64,000 bases of DNA from Ligilactobacillus ruminis DSM 20403 = NBRC 102161 (GCF_900113455.1 NZ_FOPI01000006.1:1-64000), one strand, 5' to 3'. Counted from the stretch's first letter, positions 1 to 8,589 are shown. Made by a program: numbers and translations. The notes: generated from the sequence alone by a model not told the origin.

Positions 1-210
1 ATGGGGAGAAAAAACTGGCTGTTTTCGTCAACTTTTGAAGGCGCAAGGGCTAATGCCGTTGCGCTGTCGCTGATATATACGGCCAAACTTAATCAGTTGG
101 ATCCTGAAAAATACTTGAGAAAAGTATTAACGGAGATTACCAACATTGAGGTATTTGATCCTGAAAGGTTCCGCCAACTTCTCCCATGGAACATCGATCT
201 TACCTCATAA
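1..210 (+). pseudogene. IS66 family transposase, C-terminal part (cut by window edge)
   Basis: Only the last 69 codons are in the window. The residues GRKNWLFS near the start, the repeated small-residue helix after it and the closing RQLLPWN are the usual end of IS66 TnpC, the transposase that moves IS66 elements by cut-and-paste or replicative transfer. The frame is open at the left edge, so the real start lies outside. A terminator hairpin and a terminal inverted repeat follow directly, which supports an element end rather than a host gene. Whether the transposase is intact cannot be told from this window. Confidence 0.85.
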
Positions 211-242
211 ATAAGAAAATAAAAACGATGCATAAGCAATAA

Positions 243-272
243 CCTGAGATAATAATACTATCTCGGGCTATT
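243..272 (+). terminator. terminator behind the IS66 transposase
   Basis: CCTGAGAT and ATCTCGGG form an 8-bp stem (one G-T pair) around a 9-nt AT-rich loop, followed by a short T-rich stretch. It sits 32 bases behind the transposase stop. Confidence 0.5.
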
Positions 273-280
273 TGTGTACA

Positions 281-305
281 CACCGCTGTTTTAACGACCG
301 CTTAC
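281..305 (+). repeat. IS66 right terminal inverted repeat
   Basis: Read inwards on the minus strand, the sequence starts GTAAGCGG, the family-typical IS66 end. The outermost bases reach position 305 and overlap the stop codon of the minus-strand gene beside it. The other end of the element is outside the window, so the 8-bp target duplication cannot be checked. Confidence 0.75.
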
Positions 306-1210
306 ATTTTTCCAAATTTATCTACCTTAGGAACCCAGAAACTATTTTTAGTACCACAAATGGGAATTTGCAATGAAGTAAGTAAATTTTTAGCTAATAT
401 AGAAACAGCTGTTGCTGTGAAATGTCTTCCGTCAATCTGTAATCCGTCTTTGATCTTTCCGACTACGTACTGTGATAATTCATACTCTGGATAGTAACTA
501 TCGGGAAATGAGTTACTGATGGCTTTATATATAGCAACAGTACTTTTGAACGTAGTTATATTTAAATTTTCTCGTATAGCACTCGCTTTATGCTCTAAAA
601 AAGGTATTGAAAACAATATATTAATTTCTGGATTAATCAATGTTAAATATCTTACAATACTATGCAATATATCTTCAATTTCTTGTGTGCTAAGAAATTG
701 ACTGGTAATATTCATATTTTTAATATTATGAAGAGGTATCTTATTGAAAACATGATCATCTATCTTCCATATTTCTGCAGATCCTAAATTACAATACAAA
801 ATATTTGTTTCTGATATTATTTTTCTGAGCGCTGTATTGTATTTGTTATTAAGTGAAATGCATGTTTCAATGTCGTTAGATTTTATCCATGGTCGCAATT
901 CATCGGTATAACTTTCACCATCGAAGTATAAGTACTCCTTATCAGAAGAGTTTAAACAAATCCTCTTCAACTCGTTTAATATTACAGGAGGATTGAAGAG
1001 ATTTTCCCATGGGTCTCTAGATAATATTTTGGACTTATCTGCATACATGGATATATATCTGTGCGTGTTGCGGGTTGTACATGCGCCTATGAAAGTGATA
1101 TTAATTTTTCCTAATTTAGACAATTTATTGTTTGACCAAAAAGATTGTAAATCATTGTCTGTATAGAAAAATATCCCATTATCTCTATATGCATTTTTCA
1201 AATTTAACAC
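302..1210 (-). CDS. GSCFA-family (SGNH-like) protein, 3' end probably cut by IS66
   Basis: 302 residues. The order of short motifs fits the GSCFA family, a group of SGNH-hydrolase-like proteins of largely unknown substrate: FIGACTTRN near residue 40 (the GSCFA position), CNLGSAEIW near the middle, a strand ending SIPFLEHKAS, then YYPEYE and a closing DGRHFT with the Asp and His expected of an SGNH catalytic pair. It begins inside the end of the upstream MurA-like gene (26-base overlap), so the two are one operon. Its TAA stop is made from the IS66 terminal repeat, so the native C-terminus is probably lost. The gene is strongly AT-rich. The family call is fairly good; the reaction is unknown. 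Confidence 0.65.
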   Translation of the reverse strand: MLNLKNAYRDNGIFFYTDNDLQSFWSNNKLSKLGKINITFIGACTTRNTHRYISMYADKSKILSRDPWENLFNPPVILNELKRICLNSSDKEYLYFDGESYTDELRPWIKSNDIETCISLNNKYNTALRKIISETNILYCNLGSAEIWKIDDHVFNKIPLHNIKNMNITSQFLSTQEIEDILHSIVRYLTLINPEINILFSIPFLEHKASAIRENLNITTFKSTVAIYKAISNSFPDSYYPEYELSQYVVGKIKDGLQIDGRHFTATAVSILAKNLLTSLQIPICGTKNSFWVPKVDKFGKM

Positions 1211-2504
1211 CTACCTTGTTTAACATTGTTAAAACATTACCGTATCCTCTAAGGATTTGTTCAAAATTTTCAATGATAATTTCTTTATAACTGCTATTTA
1301 ACATAAATGATAAAATTATAGCCATACCTGCACGTATGTCAGGAGCTTGTATTTTATTTTCTTTTATTTCAATACAATTCTTATTATTAGTATGGCCCAC
1401 TATACCTTTATTTAGTATATCAAGACTTATACCCATACTATTTAAAGGCGGAATATGAGAATACCGTTCGCTATAGGTATAATCAACTATCAAGCTTTCA
1501 ATATTTTTCGTAGCTAAGAAACTAGTGATTATAGGGTTTAAATCGGTTATCATATCTGGATATTGACCAAAGCGGACAACTAGTGGATGTTCAATTATAT
1601 CAATATCTTTTTTGATTAATTTAACGCTTCTTTGGTCATCAATCAATTTGATACCAATTTTTTTCAGAAATTCAATTTGAGAATTAATAAAGCAATTTGT
1701 AGTTATCCCTTTGAGAGATAGAGTGTCTAATATATTGTAGTTTAACAAAATATAGGACATCGCCATTGTTGTATCGGGACACAAGGAATATTCGCAGTTC
1801 TTGAAAATTATCTTATCAACCTTCCTAATAATAATGTGATTATGCTTAACATAGTATGTCCTATTTGTTGATAAGGAAAGAAAAGATAGCATTTCTTTAA
1901 CAGAACTTTCTTTTGGAAATCCATAGATACTAATTTCACCAGGATATGAGTATGCCATTAGTAAGGAATTAAAGAATACACCTATACTTGATGTGCAACC
2001 TGTATAACAATTACAATTAATTTTTGGTGGCAACGTTGACAGTCTATTGGCTATATAGTAGTTATTGCTTGCAGAATATTCCAAAGTGGCTATTTCTTTC
2101 AACAAATTAAGGTGTGCGTCAATTGGCCTTTCGGAAAAGGTGCATCCTCCTGGCTTGCAAAATTCAAGGAAACCATTTCTGAGTACTAAACTAGAGATCA
2201 TACCAATACTTGCTCTACTTACTTTATTTAATGGCGAAAGATCTTTTATTGATTTTAGAGATATAATTTCTAGAGACCTATCTTCTTTGTCAATATGAAT
2301 TTTACCTATGTTATTTTTTTCTATAAAGTTTACAATACGAAAAAAGTCTAGGCAAAAAGGGATGTTCTTTATACGAATTCTTCTATTTGTTACGAAAAGA
2401 GATTGCAATAGAATATGTACGGAAGATATTTTATCTCCCTCTATTCGTATCTGTTTCTCACGTTCATCTACTATAGAATTATTTTTAATTAATTTTATTT
2501 TCAT
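1185..2504 (-). CDS. MurA-like enolpyruvyl transferase (paralogue)
   Basis: 439 residues, the length of MurA, which moves enolpyruvate from PEP to UDP-GlcNAc. Landmarks fall in MurA order: GDK near residue 22 (catalytic Lys position), PGGC near residue 119 followed by RPIDAHL (active-site Cys loop), TDLNP where MurA has the catalytic Asp loop, ERYSHIP, DIRAGMA with its Arg, and RGYGNVL close to the end. Active residues seem kept, yet overall identity to housekeeping MurA looks low and composition is very AT-rich. It is followed at once by a GSCFA-family gene, not by wall genes. A dedicated role (enolpyruvyl transfer in a surface-glycan or nucleoside-type pathway) is inference. Start ATG is preceded by AGAGG. 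Confidence 0.75.
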   Translation of the reverse strand: MKIKLIKNNSIVDEREKQIRIEGDKISSVHILLQSLFVTNRRIRIKNIPFCLDFFRIVNFIEKNNIGKIHIDKEDRSLEIISLKSIKDLSPLNKVSRASIGMISSLVLRNGFLEFCKPGGCTFSERPIDAHLNLLKEIATLEYSASNNYYIANRLSTLPPKINCNCYTGCTSSIGVFFNSLLMAYSYPGEISIYGFPKESSVKEMLSFLSLSTNRTYYVKHNHIIIRKVDKIIFKNCEYSLCPDTTMAMSYILLNYNILDTLSLKGITTNCFINSQIEFLKKIGIKLIDDQRSVKLIKKDIDIIEHPLVVRFGQYPDMITDLNPIITSFLATKNIESLIVDYTYSERYSHIPPLNSMGISLDILNKGIVGHTNNKNCIEIKENKIQAPDIRAGMAIILSFMLNSSYKEIIIENFEQILRGYGNVLTMLNKVGVKFEKCI

Positions 2505-2673
2505 AATAAACCTCTTTTTAACTTGAATAATAAGATGAAAATGATATAATTGTGAGTGCGTGATTAATACAAATGATATTTTAACACTGCCAAAGATAAA
2601 GTCAACACAATCATTTCACATTAACGAAATAATTGTGACTTTTCGAGAATAATTTCTATTTATTGAAGGTGAT

Positions 2674-3846
2674 ATGGTGGAAAAAGCATTACTGTCGTCG
2701 AAAACAATTTCGACGGCCGGGACATTATTTTTTAATGCAGTGATTGATTTGTGGGTCGTCCAGATATTTGGTTCAGCCAAAATATTGGGGAATACAATGG
2801 CATTCACGACGCTTGCCGCAGCGATTTGTTCATTTATTGGCGGATACTTAGCGGACAGTTCATGTAGGCTGCGGGTTTTGATTATGATAAATGCAGTATC
2901 TTCTTTGGTATGCGGCATTGCATTTTTAGAGCAGAAACAGCTGATTGGAAAACCGCTGACAGTCTATTTGCTGGTATTTCTTTTGAACATCGGCAGCTAT
3001 CTCAGTTCGCCGCTTTTTAAAACCATCACGTCAATCAGCGTTGAGAAGACACGAATAGTTGCATTCAATCGAAGCATAACTTTTGCATCTCAGCTTTGTA
3101 CGGTTTTGATTCCGCCAGCAGCAACGTGGCTTTTTGCAAAAAAGATTATCGGCTTGGAAGGAGCGTTGCTTTTAAACGGATTATCGTTTGTTTTGTGTTC
3201 CTTGTTGATGGTTGGTTTGCGGAAAGCCGATGGTGTAAAAACGGCCGGAAACTCGAACGGGTATCTCGGAACCATAAAATTGATTAACAACAGCGGACCG
3301 TTGTTGTTTATGGCCTTGTCAGGCTTCATTCTTAATTTTTTCCTGTCGGGAATCAATGTTTGGCTGCCTTATTTTACGACCAAAATCTTGCATAATGCTT
3401 CCGTTTACGGTGTTGCAATTTCATGTCAGGCTGTTGGAGGCATAATCGGTGCTTTGTCGATCAAGAAAATCAAGCTGGATACTTCGCTAAGGGTTGAACG
3501 ACTCGGCTTGGTCATTTCGTGCGGGTTGCTTATGGCGATGTTGTTTGCCATTTCAGCTCCATCGCTCATTTTGGCAATGTTCTTTTTGGCCGCAATCATA
3601 ACAAGGTATAATATTGCACTTCAAAGTTTGATCCAAACGCACGTTGAACAAAAATATATCGGTAAAACGTTTTCGACGACGTATCTGATTGCCAATCTGG
3701 CTTTGCCGATTGCATCATTTTTGTTTGGGCATCTGCTTAATTTTTCATGGAAGTGGTTATTGGTAGTTGTCGCGCTTGGACTATCAAGCATGAATCTTCT
3801 TTGGATCATAATGAAAAAAAGAATCATCATAAGAAATATAGAGTAG
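2674..3846 (+). CDS. MFS transporter
   Basis: 390 residues, almost wholly hydrophobic, with about 11-12 membrane helices and the short charged loop DSSCRLR near residue 65 in the place of the MFS loop 2-3 motif. It resembles the TetA/enterobactin-exporter type of major facilitator, a secondary transporter that exports small molecules using the proton gradient. GAAGGTG precedes the ATG. It opens a four-gene operon, with the next start 11 bases behind its stop, so it most likely exports the product of the ligases that follow or gives self-protection. Substrate unknown. Confidence 0.75.
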   Translation: MVEKALLSSKTISTAGTLFFNAVIDLWVVQIFGSAKILGNTMAFTTLAAAICSFIGGYLADSSCRLRVLIMINAVSSLVCGIAFLEQKQLIGKPLTVYLLVFLLNIGSYLSSPLFKTITSISVEKTRIVAFNRSITFASQLCTVLIPPAATWLFAKKIIGLEGALLLNGLSFVLCSLLMVGLRKADGVKTAGNSNGYLGTIKLINNSGPLLFMALSGFILNFFLSGINVWLPYFTTKILHNASVYGVAISCQAVGGIIGALSIKKIKLDTSLRVERLGLVISCGLLMAMLFAISAPSLILAMFFLAAIITRYNIALQSLIQTHVEQKYIGKTFSTTYLIANLALPIASFLFGHLLNFSWKWLLVVVALGLSSMNLLWIIMKKRIIIRNIE

Positions 3847-3857
3847 GGGGATATACA

Positions 3858-5114
3858 ATGCATGTTTTAATAATTTCACCGCTAAGAGAAGGATATATGA
3901 ATCTTTGTGGCTGGTTGGACGGACTCAAAAGCGAGCGGGTTACGATTCTGACTCAAACAAAATATGAAAACAACATGAATAAGATGCTGAAATTGAATAA
4001 TCAGGATGAATTTTGCCAAGTGAAGTCAATTGAAGCATTTACTGATGACAACGTTATTTGGAACGGGCTTAAAATCAATCGCGAAAATAAGATTGACGTT
4101 GTTTTCGCATACACGGAAGAGATGATTCTGCCTGCAGCTCGGTTGCGTGAAGAATTGGGAATCAATGGTCAGAGCGTTAAAAGCGCAAAAGCTTTTCGAG
4201 ATAAATGGACAATGTATGAAACGCTTTGTTCGAGCGAATTGTCGCTAAACGTTCCGCAGACGTTTAAAGTTGAAGGAATCGAGGACGTTTTGAAACTGGA
4301 AGATAAATTTCCAGTGGTTTTAAAACCGCGTTTTGGAGCCGGATCGGTAGATACGTTCGTAATCAAAAAAACTGATGACTTAGGTGATTTGACCAGTAAG
4401 GCCGACCTTTCGAATTATATCGCGCAAACCTTTGTCGAAGGCGATGTCTACCACATTGACGCGTTGGTTTTGGATAATGAAATCAAATATTCGGTTGTTT
4501 CAAAGTACTTCAATACTCCGCTCTGTTATCAGGATCAAAAATCGATTGCAAGCATTCAGATTGAGCAGACATCAAAAATCGCCTTGGATTTGAAAAAACT
4601 GACTGAAGACGTTTTGCGTGCGATGCCAACGCCCCAAAGCACAATCGTCCATTTGGAAGCATTTCATGATGGGAAAAAAGCAACTTTTCTTGAAGTCGGA
4701 TCAAGAATCGGCGGTGGAAGGATCAATCAAGAGTTCGTGTACAATTTAGGAATCGATCCTGACAAAATTTTGTTGGAACACATGACGGGTCATGATTCTT
4801 CAAATGAATTATTGAAAGAAATTGATGGAAAACTTTCGAAAAGACGCTGCGGTTTTGTTTTAACGGCACCGGGAAAAGGGGTGCTGACAAAGCTTCCGCC
4901 GCAATCGTTGTTTGACGTGCCTTCAAAAAATGTATATGATTACTATATTTATGGACGTACGGGCAGAAAATACGATTACGGACATTCAAGCGTTGACGCG
5001 ATTGCTGCCGTCTCCGTATTTGGTAAAACAACTGATGGAATTTTGCAAGAGTTAAGGAAAATCAACGAGTGGGTTGATTTTAGCAGTGCTTATGAAGAGG
5101 AAGAGAAAAAGTGA
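3858..5114 (+). CDS. ATP-grasp ligase (first of two)
   Basis: 418 residues from the ATG behind AGGGGG; a longer frame upstream overlaps the MFS gene and lacks a ribosome site. N-terminal Rossmann-like part (1-100), then an ATP-grasp fold: PVVLKPRFGAGS near residue 152 (nucleotide-binding loop) and FLEVGSRIGGG near 278 (metal-binding Glu region). ATP-grasp enzymes join a carboxylate to an amine through an acyl phosphate. The nearest functional type is the L-amino-acid ligase / carboxylate-amine ligase group (BacD-like) that makes dipeptides. It overlaps the next ATP-grasp gene by 4 bases. Substrates cannot be read from sequence. Confidence 0.75.
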   Translation: MHVLIISPLREGYMNLCGWLDGLKSERVTILTQTKYENNMNKMLKLNNQDEFCQVKSIEAFTDDNVIWNGLKINRENKIDVVFAYTEEMILPAARLREELGINGQSVKSAKAFRDKWTMYETLCSSELSLNVPQTFKVEGIEDVLKLEDKFPVVLKPRFGAGSVDTFVIKKTDDLGDLTSKADLSNYIAQTFVEGDVYHIDALVLDNEIKYSVVSKYFNTPLCYQDQKSIASIQIEQTSKIALDLKKLTEDVLRAMPTPQSTIVHLEAFHDGKKATFLEVGSRIGGGRINQEFVYNLGIDPDKILLEHMTGHDSSNELLKEIDGKLSKRRCGFVLTAPGKGVLTKLPPQSLFDVPSKNVYDYYIYGRTGRKYDYGHSSVDAIAAVSVFGKTTDGILQELRKINEWVDFSSAYEEEEKK

Positions 5115-6280
5115 AAATATTTGTTTATCCATATTCACCGACTACAATCGGGTTTGATCCTGATTTTGACGGATATGTCATCACGACGGCCAATTCTTTT
5201 GAGAGGTACTTGAAACTAGGTTTTTTGAAAGAAAAGATCGAAATTGCAGAAAGCATAGATTTCAAACACGTTTTCAGGATTGTCCAAGATCTGGTTGAAA
5301 AGTTTTCGGATTTTGATGAAGTTTTTACGCTCAAGGAAAATGATATTGAATGGATCGACGTAATCAATGATTATTTTTTTGGCGAAAAAAACAAGCCGAC
5401 TTTGGCATTGTTTAAGGACAAATATTATATGCGTTCCGTGCTTCAAGGAAAAATCGAGCAACCTGATTTTGTTGCGATGACACCGGGAATTTCAGCTGAA
5501 AAAGTTCCGGAAAAGGGCGTAATCAAGCCGAGAAGAGCAGAGGCGTCGCTTGGGGTCGATTTTTATACGAATCAGTTTGAGTTTGAACGGACAAGGGCAA
5601 ATCTTGCGGCGGATGACGAGCTTATTTTGGAAGAAGCGGTTGATTATGATGTAATGTTTACTTGTGACGGCGTTTTTTATCAGAACGAATTGATTCAATT
5701 CTTCTCCAATCAATATTCGAACAAGGTTTCAAATTGCGATATTGAAAGATACACGATAATCCACACGAATGAGAATTATTGGAAAAACCCTTCATTAATA
5801 TCAAGATTGAAAGAAGATACTGCAGAAGTTTTAAAAATATTGACCAACGGTAAGGGGACGATTGCGTTTCATATGGAATGGTTCTATAATTCCGTCACGG
5901 ATGCGCTGACGTTTTGTGAAGTCGGAGCGCGCTTTGGTGGATGGCATATTCCGGAAATAGTGGAACTAGCTTTTGGCCAGGACTATCGCAAAACCTACTG
6001 GGAGTTGAAAAAAGGAAAACAATATTTGAAAATGAAGCAAATCCCGCAGCCAAAGCAAGCCGCAGCAGTTGTCGGAATATATGCCAACCATACGGCAATT
6101 CCCGAAAACATGGGAAAACTGCTTGGAGCAAGATTCAAGTGCATCCAGTACGGAAGCTCATCAAAGAAAGGCGCAACTGGAAATTCTGATCTGTTGTGTT
6201 TAATCATGTTTGCAGAAGACGATATTGAAAGCATCTATCAAATATCAGAAAGAATTGGCAAAATGATTGAGGAGGCATAG
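5111..6280 (+). CDS. ATP-grasp ligase (second of two)
   Basis: 389 residues, GTG start inside the stop of the first ligase (GTGA overlap), so translation is coupled. GVIKPRRAEASLG near residue 135 and FCEVGARFGGWHIPE near 268 are the two ATP-grasp signatures. It is a distant relative of its neighbour rather than a recent copy. Two ligases of one fold in series suggest two successive amide-forming steps, or one ligase plus one ligase-like partner. The Arg-rich loop after the KP pair differs from the Gly-rich loop of the first enzyme. Confidence 0.72.
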   Translation: MKIFVYPYSPTTIGFDPDFDGYVITTANSFERYLKLGFLKEKIEIAESIDFKHVFRIVQDLVEKFSDFDEVFTLKENDIEWIDVINDYFFGEKNKPTLALFKDKYYMRSVLQGKIEQPDFVAMTPGISAEKVPEKGVIKPRRAEASLGVDFYTNQFEFERTRANLAADDELILEEAVDYDVMFTCDGVFYQNELIQFFSNQYSNKVSNCDIERYTIIHTNENYWKNPSLISRLKEDTAEVLKILTNGKGTIAFHMEWFYNSVTDALTFCEVGARFGGWHIPEIVELAFGQDYRKTYWELKKGKQYLKMKQIPQPKQAAAVVGIYANHTAIPENMGKLLGARFKCIQYGSSSKKGATGNSDLLCLIMFAEDDIESIYQISERIGKMIEEA

Positions 6281-6282
6281 AT

Positions 6283-7431
6283 TTGTTTAACGAATCGTTT
6301 GAAAAGTGGTGCATCAATCAAGGATACGTTGAATTGGCCCCCAGTCCTTTGATAAGAAACGATAATCACTTGTTTACATTTTCTCCATTTGAAGATTTGG
6401 AAGATAACTATCTTGAAGAAAAGCGCTTTAAAGGATTTAAGGTTCAGGATTGTTTTCGCAACGTTTTCCCGCAAAATTTGGTCAATCCCTTGTCGACGCC
6501 TTTGCAGAAGCTGGTCAGCATCCATGATTTTTCGTTTTCCGACAGCTTGGGTGAATTGAAAAATTGCGTAAATGGTTTTTTGATTGACGAATTAGGACTT
6601 AATGAAACTGACGTCTACTATATTATTCCGGATGACGCAAGCGTGGTCGCATTATTTGGCGACAATCAGATTCCTGAAGAAAAAACGATCGTCATTGATA
6701 AAAACAGACTTGTCTGCAAGCTTCCTTTTGACGGGATTCATTACTATATCAAGGTGATTTATGCTTATAAGGGCGGCGTGGTTACCGTTGCGAACTTCGT
6801 TTTGGTCAATTATCAAAAGAAAAACTTTCAGCTTGACAGCGTGATTTATCCTGAAAGAATCAAAATGATCATGGATGATGGTGATTTCCTTTATGATTTG
6901 AAGATTTATGGAAAATGCAGAGATGAATTTTTCATAAAGATTATTGATGACAAAAGGACGTTTAACTTTGTCTTAGGCAATCTGAATGCGATTGATCATT
7001 TACGAAGGCTTGTTTTTGAGAGCAACAATAAGCAGGGGTACACGCTCAAACGACTTGAAAAAGAACTCTTCCAAGAATGTCTGACAAAGAAAATCGACTT
7101 TGAACAGATGATGACCGTTTTTTGTCAAAACGGAGTCGTTGACGGAAACTGTCGTGATTATCTCAGCGAACGTGAGAAAAAATTCGTTAAAAACAAAAGA
7201 CAGTGCCTGCGAACGCTGAAGAAAAGATTGAAATCGGTCAAAATCGTTGATGAGGCTTTATTCAACATCCTTCACGGAGAACTTGGATGTACCAAAGAAG
7301 ACGTAATTTCAACTTGTGAAACGTTGGGCATCAAAAACGAAATAAAAAAGGAAGCGATTCAACAACGTTTTGCCTTTTACTATGAAAAATCAAAAAATAC
7401 GATGACCAACCCCAAAAATCAGTATTGCTAA
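6283..7431 (+). CDS. alanyl-tRNA-synthetase-like protein without tRNA and editing domains
   Basis: 382 residues with TTG start; GAGGAGG lies 12 bases upstream and the previous gene stops 3 bases before. The first 120 residues follow the AlaRS class II core: an N-terminal FEKWCINQGY helix, then FKGFKVQDCFRN and SIHDFSFSDSLGE in the place of the AlaRS motif 2 region. Further on, VANFVLVNYQ stands where AlaRS has its EIWNLVFMQ strand, and AIDHLRRLVF with GYTLKRLE matches the AlaRS DH-RA and GYVLRRL helices. The GPCGPCSE segment of true AlaRS is not visible, and the editing and C-Ala domains are absent. It may activate an amino acid for the neighbouring ligases or supply aminoacyl-tRNA; both are inference. 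Confidence 0.62.
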   Translation: MFNESFEKWCINQGYVELAPSPLIRNDNHLFTFSPFEDLEDNYLEEKRFKGFKVQDCFRNVFPQNLVNPLSTPLQKLVSIHDFSFSDSLGELKNCVNGFLIDELGLNETDVYYIIPDDASVVALFGDNQIPEEKTIVIDKNRLVCKLPFDGIHYYIKVIYAYKGGVVTVANFVLVNYQKKNFQLDSVIYPERIKMIMDDGDFLYDLKIYGKCRDEFFIKIIDDKRTFNFVLGNLNAIDHLRRLVFESNNKQGYTLKRLEKELFQECLTKKIDFEQMMTVFCQNGVVDGNCRDYLSEREKKFVKNKRQCLRTLKKRLKSVKIVDEALFNILHGELGCTKEDVISTCETLGIKNEIKKEAIQQRFAFYYEKSKNTMTNPKNQYC

Positions 7432-7860
7432 AAAGAGGCTGGGAAAAAAGTCCCGATTCTCTCTTGAATTAAACGTACTGAACGAAGGCTGTACTATGTC
7501 CGGCTTTTTTAAATACAGTGCTGCTCAACCAATCTGGTCAAAATCTCATGCAAATTTACGGACGAAGTGCCATTTTTGGAGCAGGCCATTTACGGACAGA
7601 AGGCCCATTTTCATCGGTGTGTCCGTAAACGGCAGGTCTTTTGCCAAATGCAGCACCTGATAAATCAGCATGCCAAGCTCTCAGTCAAATTTATCGCCAA
7701 ACTATTTTGGGTTATTTCCATCATGGAAGGCGATTGTCATGCATACACAAAAAACCGGATCAGATTTGCAATCAATTGCAAATCATCCGGTTTTTCAATT
7801 TGAGACAGAGTTTTTTCCTGCCTGTTTGTTTTGCATAATCTTTTCTATATGTGTAGAAAG
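7432..7860 (+). repeat. conserved intergenic repeat, copy A
   Basis: No gene is supported here. The stretch holds GAATTAAACG, then TTTACGGAC and GTCCGTAAA arms, then a stretch of ~250 bases closely matching copy B at 54960-55245, ending in a strong hairpin. Parts recur at 33966-34240 and near 36781. It may be a decayed mobile element or an RNA; the last hairpin also acts as a likely terminator for both flanking genes. Confidence 0.6.
7746..7797. terminator. bidirectional terminator hairpin in repeat A
   Basis: AAAAACCGGAT and ATCCGGTTTTT close a long near-perfect stem that continues inwards through GATTTGCAAT / ATTGCAAAT. A-run on one side and T-run on the other fit termination in both directions, serving the AlaRS-like operon and the minus-strand hydrolase. 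Confidence 0.7.
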
Positions 7861-7885
7861 AAGGCTGAGCACTGTATTTGGCAGA

Positions 7886-8431
7886 TCAGACGATCGTTGC
7901 TCCGAGACAGTTTTTAAAATGATTCATTGCCCATTCATGACCGGTCTGATCAAAGCTTGCAACGGCATCTTTTGGAATCGTCAAAGAATAATTGAGGTTG
8001 TAGGCAGCAATTGCCGTGTGGAGTACGCAGATGTCGGTGCAAACACCGCTGAGCCAAAGTTCGGTGATTCCGCGCGAGCGCAAGTAGTTGTCCAGATTAG
8101 TGTTTTGGAAACTGGAATAGCGATTTTTATCAAATTGATAGACAAAATCCGAATCCTTGTGGGCATTGAACCACTCGGCCGTTTTTCCATAAAGGTCATG
8201 ACCGCTCGTGCCCTTGATGTTATGTGGCGGGAACAGTTTTGTTTCCGGATGGTACGGGTCGTTTTTTTGATGAGTGTCCGTCGGGAAGATGACATAATCG
8301 CCGTTCTTTAAAAAAGAGTCCGCAAGTTCTTTGATGCGGTCGTCGATTTTTCTCCCTGGATCTCCGCAAGTCAATGCACCGTTTGGGGCAATGAAGTCGT
8401 TAGTGTAGTCGATGACAAGTAAAGCTTTCAT
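7886..8431 (-). CDS. isochorismatase/nicotinamidase-type cysteine hydrolase
   Basis: 181 residues. The catalytic triad of the family is visible: Asp8 in VIDYTNDF, Lys102 in DKNRYSSF, and Cys135 in GVCTDICV, the last with the usual cis-peptide loop just before it. Such enzymes hydrolyse amides or ethers through a thioester; PncA-type members turn nicotinamide into nicotinic acid for NAD salvage. The PTDTHQ segment around residue 50 is a likely metal-binding stretch as in nicotinamidases. Nicotinamidase is the favoured role, but related amidases look the same at this level. The gene stands alone between a repeat and the ribosomal promoter. Confidence 0.75.
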   Translation of the reverse strand: MKALLVIDYTNDFIAPNGALTCGDPGRKIDDRIKELADSFLKNGDYVIFPTDTHQKNDPYHPETKLFPPHNIKGTSGHDLYGKTAEWFNAHKDSDFVYQFDKNRYSSFQNTNLDNYLRSRGITELWLSGVCTDICVLHTAIAAYNLNYSLTIPKDAVASFDQTGHEWAMNHFKNCLGATIV

Positions 8432-8589
8432 TGAAATACCTCGCAGCTTTTTTCCTATATTATACGTTTAATTTGATCAAGAGTCCATGCGTAAAAAAAG
8501 TTTATGAAAAATAGAATTTTTGCTTGCTTTTCAGTTTTGTTTGTAATACCATAAAAAGGTACCTGTGCAAGGGACAGGTGCAAATTTAG

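Noticed and set aside
2616-2918. 100-codon minus-strand frame before the MFS gene
   Set aside because: Overlaps the MFS start in antisense, has no ribosome site and no recognisable motif.
7670-8311. 213-codon plus-strand frame over the hydrolase
   Set aside because: It crosses a terminator hairpin and is antisense to the isochorismatase-type gene, whose catalytic triad is complete.
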